From Akebia trifoliata (taxonomy: Eukaryota > Streptophyta > Magnoliopsida > Ranunculales > Lardizabalaceae): a stretch of 64,000 nt of DNA. Position numbers and translations under genes: made by a program. Below, piece after piece: positions 35,254 through 48,813 of the stretch (position 1 is its first letter; every line of letters starts with the position of its first letter). The notes under the pieces were generated by a model. The model saw only the letters and a program-made list of their open reading frames with translations, made no database searches and was not told the origin of the DNA. The stretch spans positions 15,268,922 through 15,332,921 of the forward strand of contig CM030711.1 of the NCBI GenBank assembly GCA_017979445.1, given 5' to 3'.

Positions 35254-36311
35254 GGATTATATATTTGGGAATCACATTCACGCCTGATAGGCATAGACGA
35301 AGATGATTAGTTAGTAATCACCAACAATCTATAGTAGTCGAACGTTCTGACACATCTAAAGATACCCATTGCTTATGGTTACGTCAAACGACTAGCCTGA
35401 GTCAGATAAATGGTCAACCAAGAATGGTAAATGCAACGACCAGCCACAAAATCAGGAACTAAAAGCTAGTAAGGAATTATATCATGTCTCAACTAGGAAC
35501 GATCTAGTCGTGAATCCCAACTCTCTAATTCCACTACTCCATCATAGTGTATTATGATCTGTTGCCTTACTTTGATATATAAAATAAACTGCATGATTAA
35601 TATTTTCATTTGGTTAATCAGAGTGGTATAAAAAGAAAATGCTATAGTGAGTACTGTTGTTTGATGTAATGTCAGTTTTAAAATGTTTAGTTGCTCATCC
35701 CTGACTATATGTACTAGTTTATCGTAGTTTCTTCTATAAAACTTTGTATTGTTAACATGATTCAGTATGCTTATTCGTTCATGTTAAGAGGGATTATTAG
35801 TAGAAATTATTTGTTTCCTTATTGGATAACCATTGTTACTCACCCTTTCCTTCCTATTTTTTTTAGTTTCAGAGCCTGCAATTGGTTAGGCGGGCATAGA
35901 AACAACGAGTGGGGACCATTTGGTGGGTCAGACAGACGACCAGAGTCCATTACCTGGTGAGTATTGGGGTTGTTACCCCTAGTGGTGTCAGTTAGACCAG
36001 GAGTATTATAGATTTTGTATTGAGCGTTAAAATTTTTGTTAAAGTGAGGATTTTTAGAGTAATCCTATATATTATTTATAATTTCACACTCTGATCTATC
36101 TTACATGGCTAGATGTATATAGATCTTCTGCTGTTATTCTATTCTTGTATGCATATACAGGATATTATCGATTTTTTTAATCAGGTGAAACAGGTTGAAC
36201 GCCTTGGAATGCTAACATAAACAGAATAGACTATGCCGAAATTTCAAGGGGCCACCTAGTACCTCGAGATCTAACATGGTGCTTTGTGTTAGCATTTGGT
36301 GGGGCGCCACA
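35254..36311 (+). mobile_element. Family A solo LTR, copy A2 (right part)
   Basis: The sequence resumes exactly where A2 was interrupted (GGATTATATATTTGGGAATC) and ends GGTGGGGCGCCACA at 36311. The terminal hairpin region is present (about 36230-36270). Confidence 0.85.
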
Positions 36312-38008
36312 AAGAGAAGACGCTGTAGGTGAGGAGGATGAAGCCAAAAGGGGCTATTGTGGGTTGATGAAGAAAAAAATAGAGGTCAAAAGGGGAAGGT
36401 ATGCGTGATGATTGAAACAGTGAGGGTGAAGAACATGATTGTTCTATAGGTGCAACACCGAATGTGGAAGGGCTATTTTGGGAACAAAATGAAGGTGATA
36501 GTGGTAGTGTTTGGGAACTAAACGAAAGTGATGGTGGTGGGCACTAAACCAAAGTGAACTTGAGATAGATGGTGAAGAAATGATGATTGTGGGATTGTTA
36601 GTGCCTACAACACACGATGAAGACGATGGAGTTAGTTGGGACATTGGGACTGCTGTAATGGCAAAAAAGATGACGTGAGAGATGTAAGCTGAATGGAGTT
36701 GCTAGTCTGAGACGAGGTTGAGGTAAGTCCCTTTCCCCTCTTATTTTTCTCTTTATTTTTTCTTCTTCCTGAGTTTTTTTTCTGTGCTTTTTCCTTTTCA
36801 AAACATGAATGGTGGGATGGATTTATAGAGGGAAGGAAAATGAGGTAAAGTCTTAATGGAGCTCTCTCTTACTCTCAATTTGCTCTTGGTCGAATCTCAT
36901 AGAGGTTGAGTCCCATGGAACTTCCTCTCTCTCGACCCATGTAAGTGGGAGATTTTTATCAATTTTAAATACATGGGCCTTGATACCCTCCATCTCGGGT
37001 GTATCACAACAAATCTCCCCCCTCAATTGAATTGGCCCAAAGTGAATTAAAAAGGTCTCGATCAGTTTAATTCAATGATTTTTTTTCAATTTTAATTTTA
37101 AATTCAATTGGCCCGATAGGTTGATTTATTTAATTGAATTGGAAAATTTTTAATTAATTAAATTTGTAGAAATTTAATCGATTTGATTGATTGGTTGATT
37201 AGTCGAGGTAAATTATTGGTTTAATTTGTAATTATCGAAATTGATAATTTGGTGATTTGTAATATTTTGAATTGATTTTAATTATTTTGGATTAAAATTT
37301 AAATCTTGTTATTTTATGTGAATATTTATGTGTCATTTCCCATACTGGAAATCGTCATTTTATGGGATGAAATTTGTCATTTTATATGAAAATTTTGGGG
37401 TCTTCCTAAGTGTGATAACTCTAGATTTTCCTGATGTGCGTGAATACTATTGAAAGTTTATTTTTAGTTATGTTTTTGAATCGAGATTTCTAAGTAAAAA
37501 TCGAATGTCAAGAGGTTTTTTAGTCACTTTTGCAATTATTAGAAATTGTTTCTTTTTCATCGATTTTAGTCTCTTCAGACCCAAAATCAAATTCCAAATG
37601 ACACTACCTTCAAGACATTTTGGAGGTGTGGGACCCATGGGGGTATTTTTTTTTCATTTTGTCAATTTTTCTAAATTTTGATGAATGATTTTGTTTGGTC
37701 GCAATGTGATTCTTTATAGGTTTAAATTTCGTGTTACCATAACCTTTTAAAGTATTTAGGTCGTCGAAATTTGTAATGATTCTAAGAGTACGTACTTGCA
37801 AAGTCAAGTATAAATGTGCGACGCTCCTAAATGTTCATAATTTCTAAGTTCCGCATTTCAAAGAGAGATAATATAGAAGGATTGAGAAGGAAATGGGGGA
37901 GGTTCAAACTTTCGGTTCTTACTTGTACTATGCCCTCATCATTAGGGATATACAGCAATCAGATGAAAAATTGTCGAATCATACGATTACAAAAATGGGT
38001 TGTTTACA
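36312..38008 (+). mobile_element. Region ending in a family B LTR
   Basis: The end ATGGGTTGTTTACA at 38008 and the following GATACCCCTTTTTAG match the LTR/internal junction of the large element at 58087 (GAGGTATCTACA then GATGCCCCTCTTTGG). The LTR part probably covers about the last 1 kb. The start is not resolved. 36312-36950 looks like anonymous purine-rich DNA with no supported gene. Confidence 0.5.
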
Positions 38009-38164
38009 GATACCCCTTTTTAGTGGAAGGTGTAAGTAAACTAGATCGAAAATCTATTTGGTAGATAGTGCATCATCCAAATGTCAAAGTTAGTGACATT
38101 TCATTTTGCAACCTGATTTAGTAATTCGTAGGGGTGTTGGGATCCTTGAGGATAAGGCTCTCCC
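38009..38164 (+). mobile_element. Family B internal region, first part
   Basis: Closely similar to 59793-59950 (CAAACTAGAT, GGTAGATAGTGC, ATCCAAATG, CAACCTGATTTAG, GGATCCTTGAG). It is interrupted at 38165 by the family A solo LTR A4 and resumes at 41157. Non-coding. Confidence 0.75.
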
Positions 38165-41156
38165 TGTGGTGCCCCGCCAAACGCTAACACAAAATCCCAT
38201 GTCAGATCTCGAGACACTAGGTGGCACCTCGAAATTTTGGCATGGTCTCTTCTGTTTATGTTAGCATTCCGAGGCATTCAACCCGTACCTGATAAACGAC
38301 ATATAATCCTACATATATACATACAAAATATCACAATAGCAGAAGCCTACATATATCTAATAATGTATGATAAATCAGAGTGTGGAAGGATAATAAAATA
38401 CAGAATTATACAACTATTTCCCTACTCTAACAAAAGTCCTAACGTTCGATTAAAAAAAACCCATAATACTCCTAAACGAATTTGACACCATTAGGGGTAT
38501 AGTCTCAATACTCACAAAGTGACGGAGTCTAGCTATCTATCGGACCCACCAGATGATTCTCACTCACTGATTTTACGCCCGTTTCGCCAACTGCAGGCTC
38601 TGAAACTAAAAAAAAAAAAAAGATAGAAAGGAAAATGTGAGTAACAATGGTTACCCAGTAGGGAAACAAATAATTTTTGTCAATAACCCCTCCTAACATG
38701 AACGAATAAGCATACTGACTCATTTTAACAACACAAAGTTTTACAGAAAAAATTACGATAAACTGGTACATATAATCAGAAATGAGCAACTAAACATTTT
38801 TAAATTGACATTATATCAATCAACAGTACTTACTATATCATTTTCTTTATATACGAATCTAATTGATCAAATGGAAACATTAAACATGCATTTCATTTTA
38901 TATATCAAAATAAGGCAACATATACATAATACACAATGGTGGAGTAGTGGAATTAGAGAGTTGGAATTCCCGACTAGATCGCTCCCAGTAGGGACATAAT
39001 GTTTCATAATAAAGTATAAGTTCCTGATTTTGTGCCCGATCCCTGTTTACCACACTTATAGGACCATTTATCCAGTTCAGGCTGGCCGTTTGACGTGACT
39101 GTAAGCAATGGGTCTTTTTTCTATGTGTCAAAACGTTCGACTACTATAGATTGTTAGTGATCACTGACTAATCATCTTCGTCTATGCCTATCAGGCGTGC
39201 ATGTGATTCCCAAATATACAAACCATTCGTATACGACCACCTTTACATTATAAGTTCACTGGTAAAGATAGAGAGGAATAAACCCGGATTCCAGTTGTGA
39301 CTCCACTCTCATACGCGTCTCATACCATGTATGCGCTTGGTGGTCCCTACCGTACATCCCAGGATAGTACACCACTTCGGATGATATGACACACTATCCC
39401 TTCAGACATTCACAGACTCTTTAACAGCTCATAAAATAGCTACATATATATATTATTTTCATTTGAAAACAAAAGAGAAATTAACAATACAAGGTTGAAA
39501 ATGGATATCCAGTTTCCTACCATGCAATTTGACCACCCGACCTTAAATAAATAACAGAACAAAAAAGTAATGAGGGTTTCGAGCTAACAAAAAGTAAATA
39601 AACATGCAACTCATAACATTATCCCTAGATATCCGTTCACCAACCTACATACAACACAACAATGTAAAATGCAGACATCACCCCTCGGATGTGACTCTAA
39701 CATTTTTCCGTTTCATACTTTTTTTTTCGATTTTTACCGTTTTCAATCTTTCAAATAAAATATCTACTTTCTGATATTCATCAACTTAATTTGAGTTCAT
39801 TGAATATAAAATCATTTTTCTAATTATGAAATTCATTTTTATCAATAACATTGAAAAAGTACAAAAACTTAGATCAAAACTAGGTCCGAGTTGTGCACAG
39901 GATTCGACTAACGGAAATAACCTAGTGAGATATCCTACCTACATATATTTTGTTATAAAATACAATTAAACGTATCAAACATGCAAGTTCTGGCATGAAT
40001 TTGAAATAACAAAAAGAATTTATATTTTTGAAAATACACCACAAATTTTTAATAAAATTCTAAATACAATTTTCACAATATACAATTATTAATATAAATT
40101 GAGAGTTCCTTACTATCTTTGTGCAAAAGGATTGAAGTGCATGCACGAAAATCGAGATGAATGACAAAAAACGAGATGGATCGAACTTCGAAATGACTAA
40201 TTTTTGAATTTGACTTAGTGGTTTCGAAGATCTCGACGTTGTCCTATTTTCTCCCTTCTACGACGGAGGACGATTTGATTCCTAAATGGATGAAATCCGA
40301 GGTCGAAGTTTCGAAATTCCCATATATAAATACGACTGATTTTTGATGATATGAGGTGAAAGAGAAGATAAAATGAAGAGATCTTAAGTGGATTTTGTAG
40401 ATATCGAGGTTGCGAATCTTTTTTCTTTCTAGGCGAAAGTCAACGACTGCCCGTTCGTGAGGGACTGAGTTTGAAAATTTGAAAAAAAAATAAATATTTT
40501 TTTTAAAATTTTGTTGGCTGGTTTGAGTCATTTAAAACGAAAGTGAATAGTGAGAAAATTAGAAAAATTTATTTATATAAATCTTGGGACGAAATCGGTA
40601 TTTTGCCTATTATTTTAATCGACGATAACATGACCATCCAAACTTCAAAAGTGACGAATGAATACTCTATTTTATCTAATTTTTCATTCCGAATCTAATG
40701 GTATGGTCAATTTCTACAAATTCTATTTCTAACAAAAATTTACATTTTTGGCCCAACGTGACCCTAAAATTGACGTCGTTTTCATTTTTGAAATAATTTA
40801 CCTTTTTGGACTCCAAAAATGACAAGTAAATCTTCCATGTTCAATAAGTTTTCGTTACGAATCCAATGGTGTAATCAAATCTTAATAATTCTTGCTCTAA
40901 CAAAATGTCACTATTTTAGCCTGGTCCGACTCAGTAATCGAGGATTTTGTAATTTTTTATTCGGACTCGCATTTGAGTGTGCTTACAAGCTAAAGTATAT
41001 TTTTCGATCATTTTGAATCTAATGGTGAAGTCAGATTTTCTTAAAAACAATTAGAAACCTCCTAAAGTTTTACCCCTAAGTCCCACTTTCAAAAAAATTT
41101 CAAAATTTCATTATTTATTTTTCGTCGAGTACGTATCGAAAACTCAGGATTTTGCA
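38165..41156 (-). mobile_element. Family A solo LTR, copy A4 (inverted)
   Basis: This 2992-bp LTR reads in reverse. On the plus strand it starts TGTGGTGCCCCGCCAAACGC and ends AACTCAGGATTTTGCA. Perfect 5-bp duplications CTCCC lie at 38160-38164 and 41157-41161. It contains no gag-pol, so it is a solo LTR. It sits within the internal region of an older family B element and is therefore younger than that element. Confidence 0.92.
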
Positions 41157-43752
41157 CTCCCTAACTTAAAAAAATGTCAAGTCCTAGAGCATGAACTCTT
41201 GTTAATAAAAAGTGATAAAACATATTAAACATCGATAAAATTAAAGTAAAGTACAGTGTGTGCTTGTGGTATGTTTTGAGCATTGATCAAATCATCGAGT
41301 TTAAAAACTTTCCTAAATTAAAAGTTATAAAATGACGATAAAATATCGATAAAACTCAATAAAGTTTTTGTAAATAATGCACGTGTGTAGTAAATGGATG
41401 TAATGATAAAAGGATATGAACAGAGTTTCAGTATATTTAAACTTTGGATGGTGAAACCTCGGTATCTTCGGGCTATAATTTAATGAAGTCTTGATATAAA
41501 TATGGTTGTGCTCTGATGAACTGGAGCCACTGTATTTTCAGGCTCAAAAAGATTGAAAAAGTAATGGTATCTTTGGACTCAAGATGATTGGAGGAAGTTG
41601 TGGTATGTTCTTACTCAAAATGATTGGTAGATGGCTAGAGCCAAGGTATTTTCTAGCTTGCAAAATCATTTAAGCCACAATATTTTCAAACTTAGAATGA
41701 TGGCAGTCCCAATATTTTTGGACTCAAGATTAAAGTCATGGTATTTTTGGGTTTTAGGAATCATCTAAGCTACAATATTGTCGAGCTTAGGATATTAAGA
41801 GTCACGGTATTTTTGAACTTAAGGTTGAAGCCAAGGTATTTTTAGGCTTGAGAAATCGTCTAAGCCATGGTATTGTCGGACTTAGTATGTTGGGAATCAT
41901 AGTATTTTTGGACTCCAGGTGTTTAAGGAACTTTGTTAAATCCCACACATATTCTAAGGTTCAAAATGTTGGAGTATCGTTTCTCGGGTTGAGGTTTGTA
42001 GAAGCTTCATTAAAACCTGGTCGAACTCGCATTCTATGGTTTGAAAAGTTGGATGCCTTAGAGGTCTCACACCAATGAGTTTGTTTTTTATTAAAAATAA
42101 ATGAAAACCTTAAAAAATTCAAATAATTTTTTTTTGAAAAGTCGGATGCCTTAGAGATCTCATACCAATAAGTTTATTTTTTGAAAATAAATGAAACCAT
42201 AAAGGATTCATACCAAAATTTTTGAAAGGATCGAGGCCTTGGAAGTCTTATATCAACGAGTTTGATTTTGAAAATAAATGAAAACCTTTGAGGTTTCACA
42301 CCAAAATTTTTGAAAAGTCAAATGCCTTGAAGGTTTTATACCAACGAGATTGATTTTAAAAATAAATAGAAATCTTAGAAGATTCACACCAATTTTTTTG
42401 AAAAATCTAATGTCCTAGAAGTCTTATTCGAACGATTTTGCTATTTTTTTCTCTCTTTTTAGAATCACGATGTTGTCAGACTCGGATTAGTTAGGTCTTG
42501 GTATTGGCTTATCATGCATCTGGGTTCATAATGAGCATTGGGCTCTACCAGACTTATGGATCTTTTGGGTAATATTTCTTTTTGATCATGTGATTAGGAG
42601 TAGAATTTCTAGATTATGATGACTAATTGAAAATACCCCTAATTTAATGTTTGACCTCTAACCGAAGCTTGATTACGAAGTTGATGAATTGAATTGTACT
42701 TGAAAAGTATGGATGGGAGATGAAAGACTTTGACAAATGAGAGACAAAAGAATTTGTCATTCCTTTAAATTTTCAAGATTCTTAAGATTATCATATGTGC
42801 AATGATGAATTGATTACTTTCCTTTGAGAAATACTTGAGCTAGACTCAAAATTTTTGATAATGATTATAATAGAAAATCTTCTCCTTTAAAATGGGTCAA
42901 TGGTTCTATTTTTTCCCTTTCAAAATACTTGGATAAGTAAACCTACTCTTGAAGACACAACATGTTTGAGATGGCTTGGATGTCTCTTTCAACCTTGATA
43001 TTTTCCAAGTTGAATATGAGTTTTTTACTGGAAGATCAATGTTGTTCAAACATATTATGATGTTTCGCATTGTTTTTGCTCAAACAGTTCTCATGGATTT
43101 TTAGGTCAGCTGGATTTTCTTCTTTTGATGCCCTTGCTTTTGTTTTGCCTTTTCAAGTTTTCGATGTATAAGGCTTTTGTTTTCTTTCTTTGGGGCGTCC
43201 TGATTTTTGTTTAGGTCCCCTTTTCAAGTTTTCAACATAACAGGCTCTTCTTTGTTTATGATTATGCCATATTTTTTGCTTAAGTCGCCCTTTCGTATTT
43301 TCAACTTAACAGGCTTTCTTTTCTCTTAAAAATTTAGCTTGACGACCTTTGGCTCTTGTTCCCTAATCAAATCAATTAGTATTCAGGAAGACTTAATAGG
43401 TGGGCTTAGGATAGGGTTTAGAGGGAAAAGATGTACAACTCAAATTCTCAAAATACCCTTCATATGGTATTCTTTTTTTTTAATTTTCTCATTTTTCAAA
43501 ATGTCCTTAGTTTGGCATGGTTGTTTTCCTTTTCTTGCTACTCTTTTTTTATTTACCTTTTGATAGGAGATTTTTTTTTTAGTAATATTTTTTTGAGAGA
43601 ATATTTTTTTGTAACAAAATCTGAAGTAACTTCTCAAGTTGCCTACGTACTCCAATTTTATTTAGGATTAAGCTAAAACGTAGTTCAAGAGAGGACTACC
43701 CCCCCAGGGTTGGTAGGTATGGTTTAGGAAAAAAAAAGCTATTGATTTTTTA
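41157..43752 (+). mobile_element. Family B internal region, second part
   Basis: It continues the internal region of the element cut by A4. It carries degenerate short tandem repeats (about 41440-42440: GGTATTTTTGGACTCAAG and CCTTAGA(A/G)G TCT(C/T)A types), a diverged counterpart of the 77-bp array at 60.4-61.2 kb. Then come blocks seen also at 61.8-62.5 kb, such as TTCAACTTAACAGGC and ATTCAGGAAGACTTAATAGG. No gag-pol, so the element is of the large non-coding LTR (LARD) kind. Confidence 0.7.
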
Positions 43753-45222
43753 TATAGAGTATAAAGGGCTGATAAAATGATTTTTTTTTTTAAAATTATG
43801 GGTAGAAAAGGGAGGATAGTTCGGCCAAAGAAAGCCTCCTTAGGTGAAACATGATTTGATCTGGCTAAGGTTTTAGGAATCTGATGTCTTGATCAATTCA
43901 TCGAGTTAGGTCTCTTTTTGAGAACTAATGTAATGCCTCATACGAGTTTTTGATCTTTGGAATTTTTAACAAAGACTTGAATATCACTTATTGACCATGA
44001 TGAAATCGCTTCTCCTCTACGAGACTAAGTTCTTTAAGTCTTCTTGGAATTGTTCAACTCTTGAGAATTGTTGAAAATCTTTTTTTTCAGGAGTGAGATG
44101 TCTGATGCTTTATTCTTCAAATGTGGATCTTTGACCTTATCAATAGCTTCAAATGCATTGTTCTAATAACCTTGACCTTGAGAATCACCTTTCAATCCAA
44201 CATTCAGATACAACATAATTCGATATTATTCAATGCAATGCCTGCCACATTATCATATGACCATTAAAAAATTGTGATTCTCAAATTTTCTCAAGTAAGT
44301 CTATTACTTTCTCATATTCTTTGGGGATAAGGCGGTATCAAATTGTCATTCTTAGGTGTATTCTTTAACTCTAATACTTATCAAATTTGTTTAGATAAGA
44401 TTCAAGTGATTTTTATTTGGATTTGATTTATTTGATTTACGTACAATTAAAAATATTTAATTTTTGGAGAAATCCCCAATAGAGGATTTATTTAATTATT
44501 TAAAATTCTTTCAGATCCCCTATGGAAAGTTCTTTAATTAAATACCAGGTGGGCTACCATTTGAAATTGGGCCCATGGGCTTACTTAATTGTATTTATTT
44601 ATTTAATTTTTTAATTTATTAAGATTCTTAATTATTAATTTCAATCAAATTTTAAAATTGAAAATTATCAATTTGCTCTCAAAGGGTGTTTTTGCACTAG
44701 GAGGTCATTTTTCAACGTTTTGGGATGTTTTATAATCAATTTTTTTTATAATAATTCATTAAAAATGTCATTTTGTGTCATTTATGATTTTTTAGTGTGA
44801 AATTGGTGCAAGCCTCACGAGGGGCATTTTGATAATTTTATCAAATTTTATGAAAATTGGTGAAATAGTTTCTTTGATTTTAAATTATCATTTTATGTGT
44901 TCAAAAGAGTCTTCTTAAGCATAATATGAACTCTAGAGGTGTTTTAGCATCATGATTTTTTTGGTAATTGAATCAATTTATGATAATTTTTTTTGTAAAA
45001 TTTATTTTAGTCCTGAAAATGATGATTTTTTATGTTTTGAATTACATTCTCTTAGCGTAATATGGTTTCTAAAGTTTATTTACATGGAATATCTTATTCG
45101 ATTTTAGAAAATATGTCTAATGATGAATAAAAACCTTTAGAATATCTATCTATTATCGAGAATCATCTCAATCGAGTTGACAAGTTGATTAATCAAGCGA
45201 ATGCAAAAATGGGGTGTCTACA
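43753..45222 (+). mobile_element. Probable 3' LTR region, family B
   Basis: The right end GCAAAAATGGGGTGTCTACA (45222) and the ~900 bases before it resemble the family B LTR (TTTTTGGAGAAA.CCCC, GGTCCTT-like spacing, TTATCATTTTATGTG, GTTGACAAGTTGATTAATCA). The left boundary is unclear because the sequence after the purine tract near 43728 does not match the family start. Confidence 0.5.
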
Positions 45223-46851
45223 ATAAGTGGTTTGATTAGAAAGTAAGGAAATTGTTAGTCACCCCTCTTTCTCTCCCTTAGGTGGTATAGTGGTAACCTT
45301 GAAATGTGGTCATTTTAAGAAAATAAAAGAAAAAGAACATGAGAAAACTCGATTTACACCATTATTTGCAAGCGATATTAATATTGGCACAGATCATGAG
45401 GATTATCTCATTGAAAGATGGATCTTAACTATGTCTAGCATTAAAGTACATAGATTTTGAAGAATATACACTTAATAATTATGGACCCATTTCCATAGAT
45501 AAAGAAGCCCAATGCCTTTAACCTTGAAAATCTTTTATTTTTTTTGTGGTAGGTGCAAATGGGTGTAAGGGTAAAAACTAGGTTTTTTCTTAAAAAAAAA
45601 AAGATTTCAACCACTACCCTTTCAACCAAGTCAAATTCCAATCTATCGGGTGTAGGTGAGGGTGTTCATTACATCCTAAGGACTTTTTAAAATAAAATTA
45701 AAAAGAAAATGAGAAAGATAGAAGAAAAATAACGAATATTATTACATTAATTGTCCTTAACCTTGCCTTGTTGTTGATTATATTCTCTTTTTTGAGTTTT
45801 CTTCTTTGTCTTCAACGATAGTTTTTTAATATTAATCTTTATTTTAGTGTAAATAAATTGAGAATAGTGAATTTGAGGTTGAGAGTTGAGAGGATGTAGG
45901 GATTTGAAATTGAAAATAAAAATGGGGTAAAAGTAAAGGGATTTGAGATTGGGAGTTGAGAAGACTTTTAGAGAGAGATAGATTTTGGAACTTAAAAAAA
46001 GAGGTTCAAGCATGTTTTTTTCAATGGGAGAGGGTAGGGTTTTATAATGGTTTAGGATAGTTTTGGGGTCAAAATGGTCAAAGATAGAAGTTAGGAGAGA
46101 AAAACATGGGATTTGGGCATAAAATATTTGGAATGTGAAGTTAAGAAGGGGTAAATATTGTAAAAAAATGTAAATAGATTTTATTTAACTCATACCCATT
46201 GATAAGATCTAAATGGGTTGCTTTGACGACTCATACCCTACGTTGAGTGGTGATTAAGTTAGGGTAATTATTTGGTTGAGAGAATGATTAACCTGGTAAG
46301 TTACGTTTTATTTATTTATTTTGGGAGGGTGACTGTGGTGATGATATCTGGTTAAAGAGTATAAAGGTATGAGTTAGGCGAGTTGATTAAGGAGAATGGG
46401 TGTGGTGTAGTATGAAGGTGGCTTGTGATAAGTTTTTAAAAATAATTATGAGATTAGGTTATGGCATAGGGTGAAGGAGTGGTGAGTGTAACTTTTGATG
46501 ATAAAGTTTGATGAGATAAATTTAGGAGGGGTGAATGTGACTTTTGATGAGTCATTGGACCTTGACCTAGGTCAATGGACCTTGATTGGGTAGTGTGGTA
46601 TTGGGGTTAGTTTTGACAAATGTTTAGAATTGAGATTATGTTTAGAAATGGGCTTAAAGTTAGGCTACAGTTTCATTAGGGGTTTGATTGGATATGATTT
46701 AGGTTAGAAATTGGAATTGACCAAGGATTTCTTGGGGATTTAAGCGAGAAATTAGTTAAAAATTAATTAGTCATTTTGTCAATAATTTGATTTAAAAATA
46801 CAATTTTTGAAGGTATTTTGAGTGGGGTCCGTCTAACTTGGGGTGTCTATA
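45223..46851 (+). mobile_element. Family D LTR, 5'-truncated
   Basis: This matches the solo LTR at 55768-57897 from about 200 bases inside its start (compare ATAAGTGGTTTGATTAG with GTAAGCGGCTTGGTTGG) to the shared end GGGGTGTCTA(C/T)A. It is joined directly to a family B LTR end on its left, implying loss of its first 200 bases by deletion or recombination. Non-coding. Confidence 0.65.
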
Positions 46852-48250
46852 GAAGTGCTATGCACCAATCTCGTTGGGCAAAAGTCGGTCTCTATTCTTA
46901 TAAAAATTTGCATTGCTAAACCTTAACTCCTAAATGTTAAATGGTTACCTTCAGAAGTAACCAATGGTTGATTGTTGACAGAATGTTCCCTCAAAAAATT
47001 GGCAGTGAGTGATTTTCTTACGAAGTTCTTGAGTCGGTGTTCGATTCTAGATTTAACCCTGAACTCTTAGGATGATAACTTTTTTTTTTTTTTTTACGAA
47101 TTTCGATTAGATCTAATTGATTCAAAGGCTTTCTTAGAATTTTTTTTTTTTTTTGTTGGAAATTGAGGTTAAGGGTATAAGTATTGAAATGGGACCTTAG
47201 TTTTAGGGTTTTGGGTGATGTTTTGGAGAAATTTTGAAGGCTTTCTCATAGGGTTTCTCTTGGCATACGAATTTGGAATGTGGGGTTCCTTATTTATAAT
47301 TTTTTTTTTAAATGTTTGATTTAGATTAGGTTTATTTTAGATAAAGCTTTTCTAACTGGTTTTTGATAAAGTTGATCTTCAGATGGTTTTTATTTTGATT
47401 TGATTAAGTTGACTTACAGGAGAATAAAATCTTTTAAAATTTTGAAACTTTCATAAATAAATAAAAAATTAGTTAATTGTTTTGGTATCATTTGAAACCC
47501 CCCATGGATTATGCTTTAGCTATGTATTTTGCGAACTCCATTTAAATAAATTGGCCAACACATGAGACTGAGCCTACAAGCTTAATCAATTGTATTTATT
47601 GGTTAAAATTTTTAATTCAACTTATTAAGATTTCACTTAAAATTTGTTAAGACTTTCCAAGTTGGTTTCAGATTTTAAAATTTTAAATTAGAAAATCACC
47701 GGTTTACCTTTCAAAGTGTTTTCTTTGGGAAGTCATTTTTCGATGTTCTAGGGTGTTTTGGAATCTATTTTTCATGAGAAATTCATTGAAAATGCCAGTT
47801 TCAGGTTATTCATAGTTTTTCGATGTTAACAAGGTATGAAATCCATGAAGGACATTTTGATAATTTTAACAACTTTGATGAAAAATTTTGAAAAATTTAT
47901 TCTGATCTTCAGATTATCATTTCATGTGTCATAATGAGTTTCCTAAGTATAATATAGTTTCTAACTGTGTTTTTGTGTCAAGGGTAGTTTGGTCAAATTT
48001 CATCAAATTCTTATGTAAATATTTGTTTTGTCAGAAAATGATGATTTTTATGTTTATGGTCATTTTTCCCCAACATAGGATAGTTCTAAGGGTTTTTATT
48101 ATTATTATTATGTAAAATATCCCATCTAAGCTTTAAAACATATCCAGAGACAAAAAAAAAATTCTTAAAATGCCTGTCCATAATCGAGAACTACCACAAT
48201 TTTGTTGACAAGTTGATAAATCAAGTGGGTGCAAAAATAGGGTGCCTACA
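46852..48250 (+). mobile_element. Family B LTR, 5' part missing
   Basis: It starts at GAAGTGCTATGCACCAATC, equivalent to GAAGGTGTTAGGCATCAAC about 165 bases inside the LTR at 58087, and ends GTGCAAAAATAGGGTGCCTACA. The family D LTR on its left probably inserted at this point. No coding region. Confidence 0.65.
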
Positions 48251-48813
48251 ACTGGTAAAATTTGTTCAAATTTATCTTCATAAAATTTATGACCAACATA
48301 GATCACGTTGTGAAAACATGCCAACTGTTAGATGGAGCATGGATAAAATTTGTATAGTACTATCATTGTTAGCAATATGTGGATCAAAATAAATCAGTGG
48401 ACAAATAAATTGGGATTAATTTGACTTTCTGACACGTGAAAAAATCAATGTTAGAAGAGCGTGTATTTTTTCTTCTTACATATCATAACTATTATCACGA
48501 ATAGAGCCTTATCCTGATTAGTTGAGGTATGATAGTAGAATCTATTCTTTATAAGACTCCTACATAGATCATATCTTGAAGACATCAATAATCAGATCAA
48601 AAGCATAGGTAATTTCGATCAAATTTACTTTGGACATGATTAATCAAAACAAAGTCAGGGTCCATAACACATTTTGCACAGAAATTTGATCATGTTGCAT
48701 TTAGAATGAGTTAATGTGTAGAAAATGTACCACTGACCCCTTTATGATATTTATAATATTTTATGATAGGTCAAAAGTTGATTGTTTGGACCTATAAATA
48801 GGATTAGGGTCAC
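48251..48813 (+). repeat. Single copy of the array repeat family
   Basis: The segment has the same order of blocks as the 1.3-kb array units and their right flank: ATCTTCATAAAATT, GATTAATTTGACTTTCTGACA then CACGTGAAAAA, AGAGCCTTATCC, GATTAATCAA, TTTGCAC, TTTGATCATGTTG and GGACCTATAAATAGG. It lacks the hAT element that sits after TTTGCAC in the array, so it represents the pre-insertion, non-amplified form. Confidence 0.8.
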
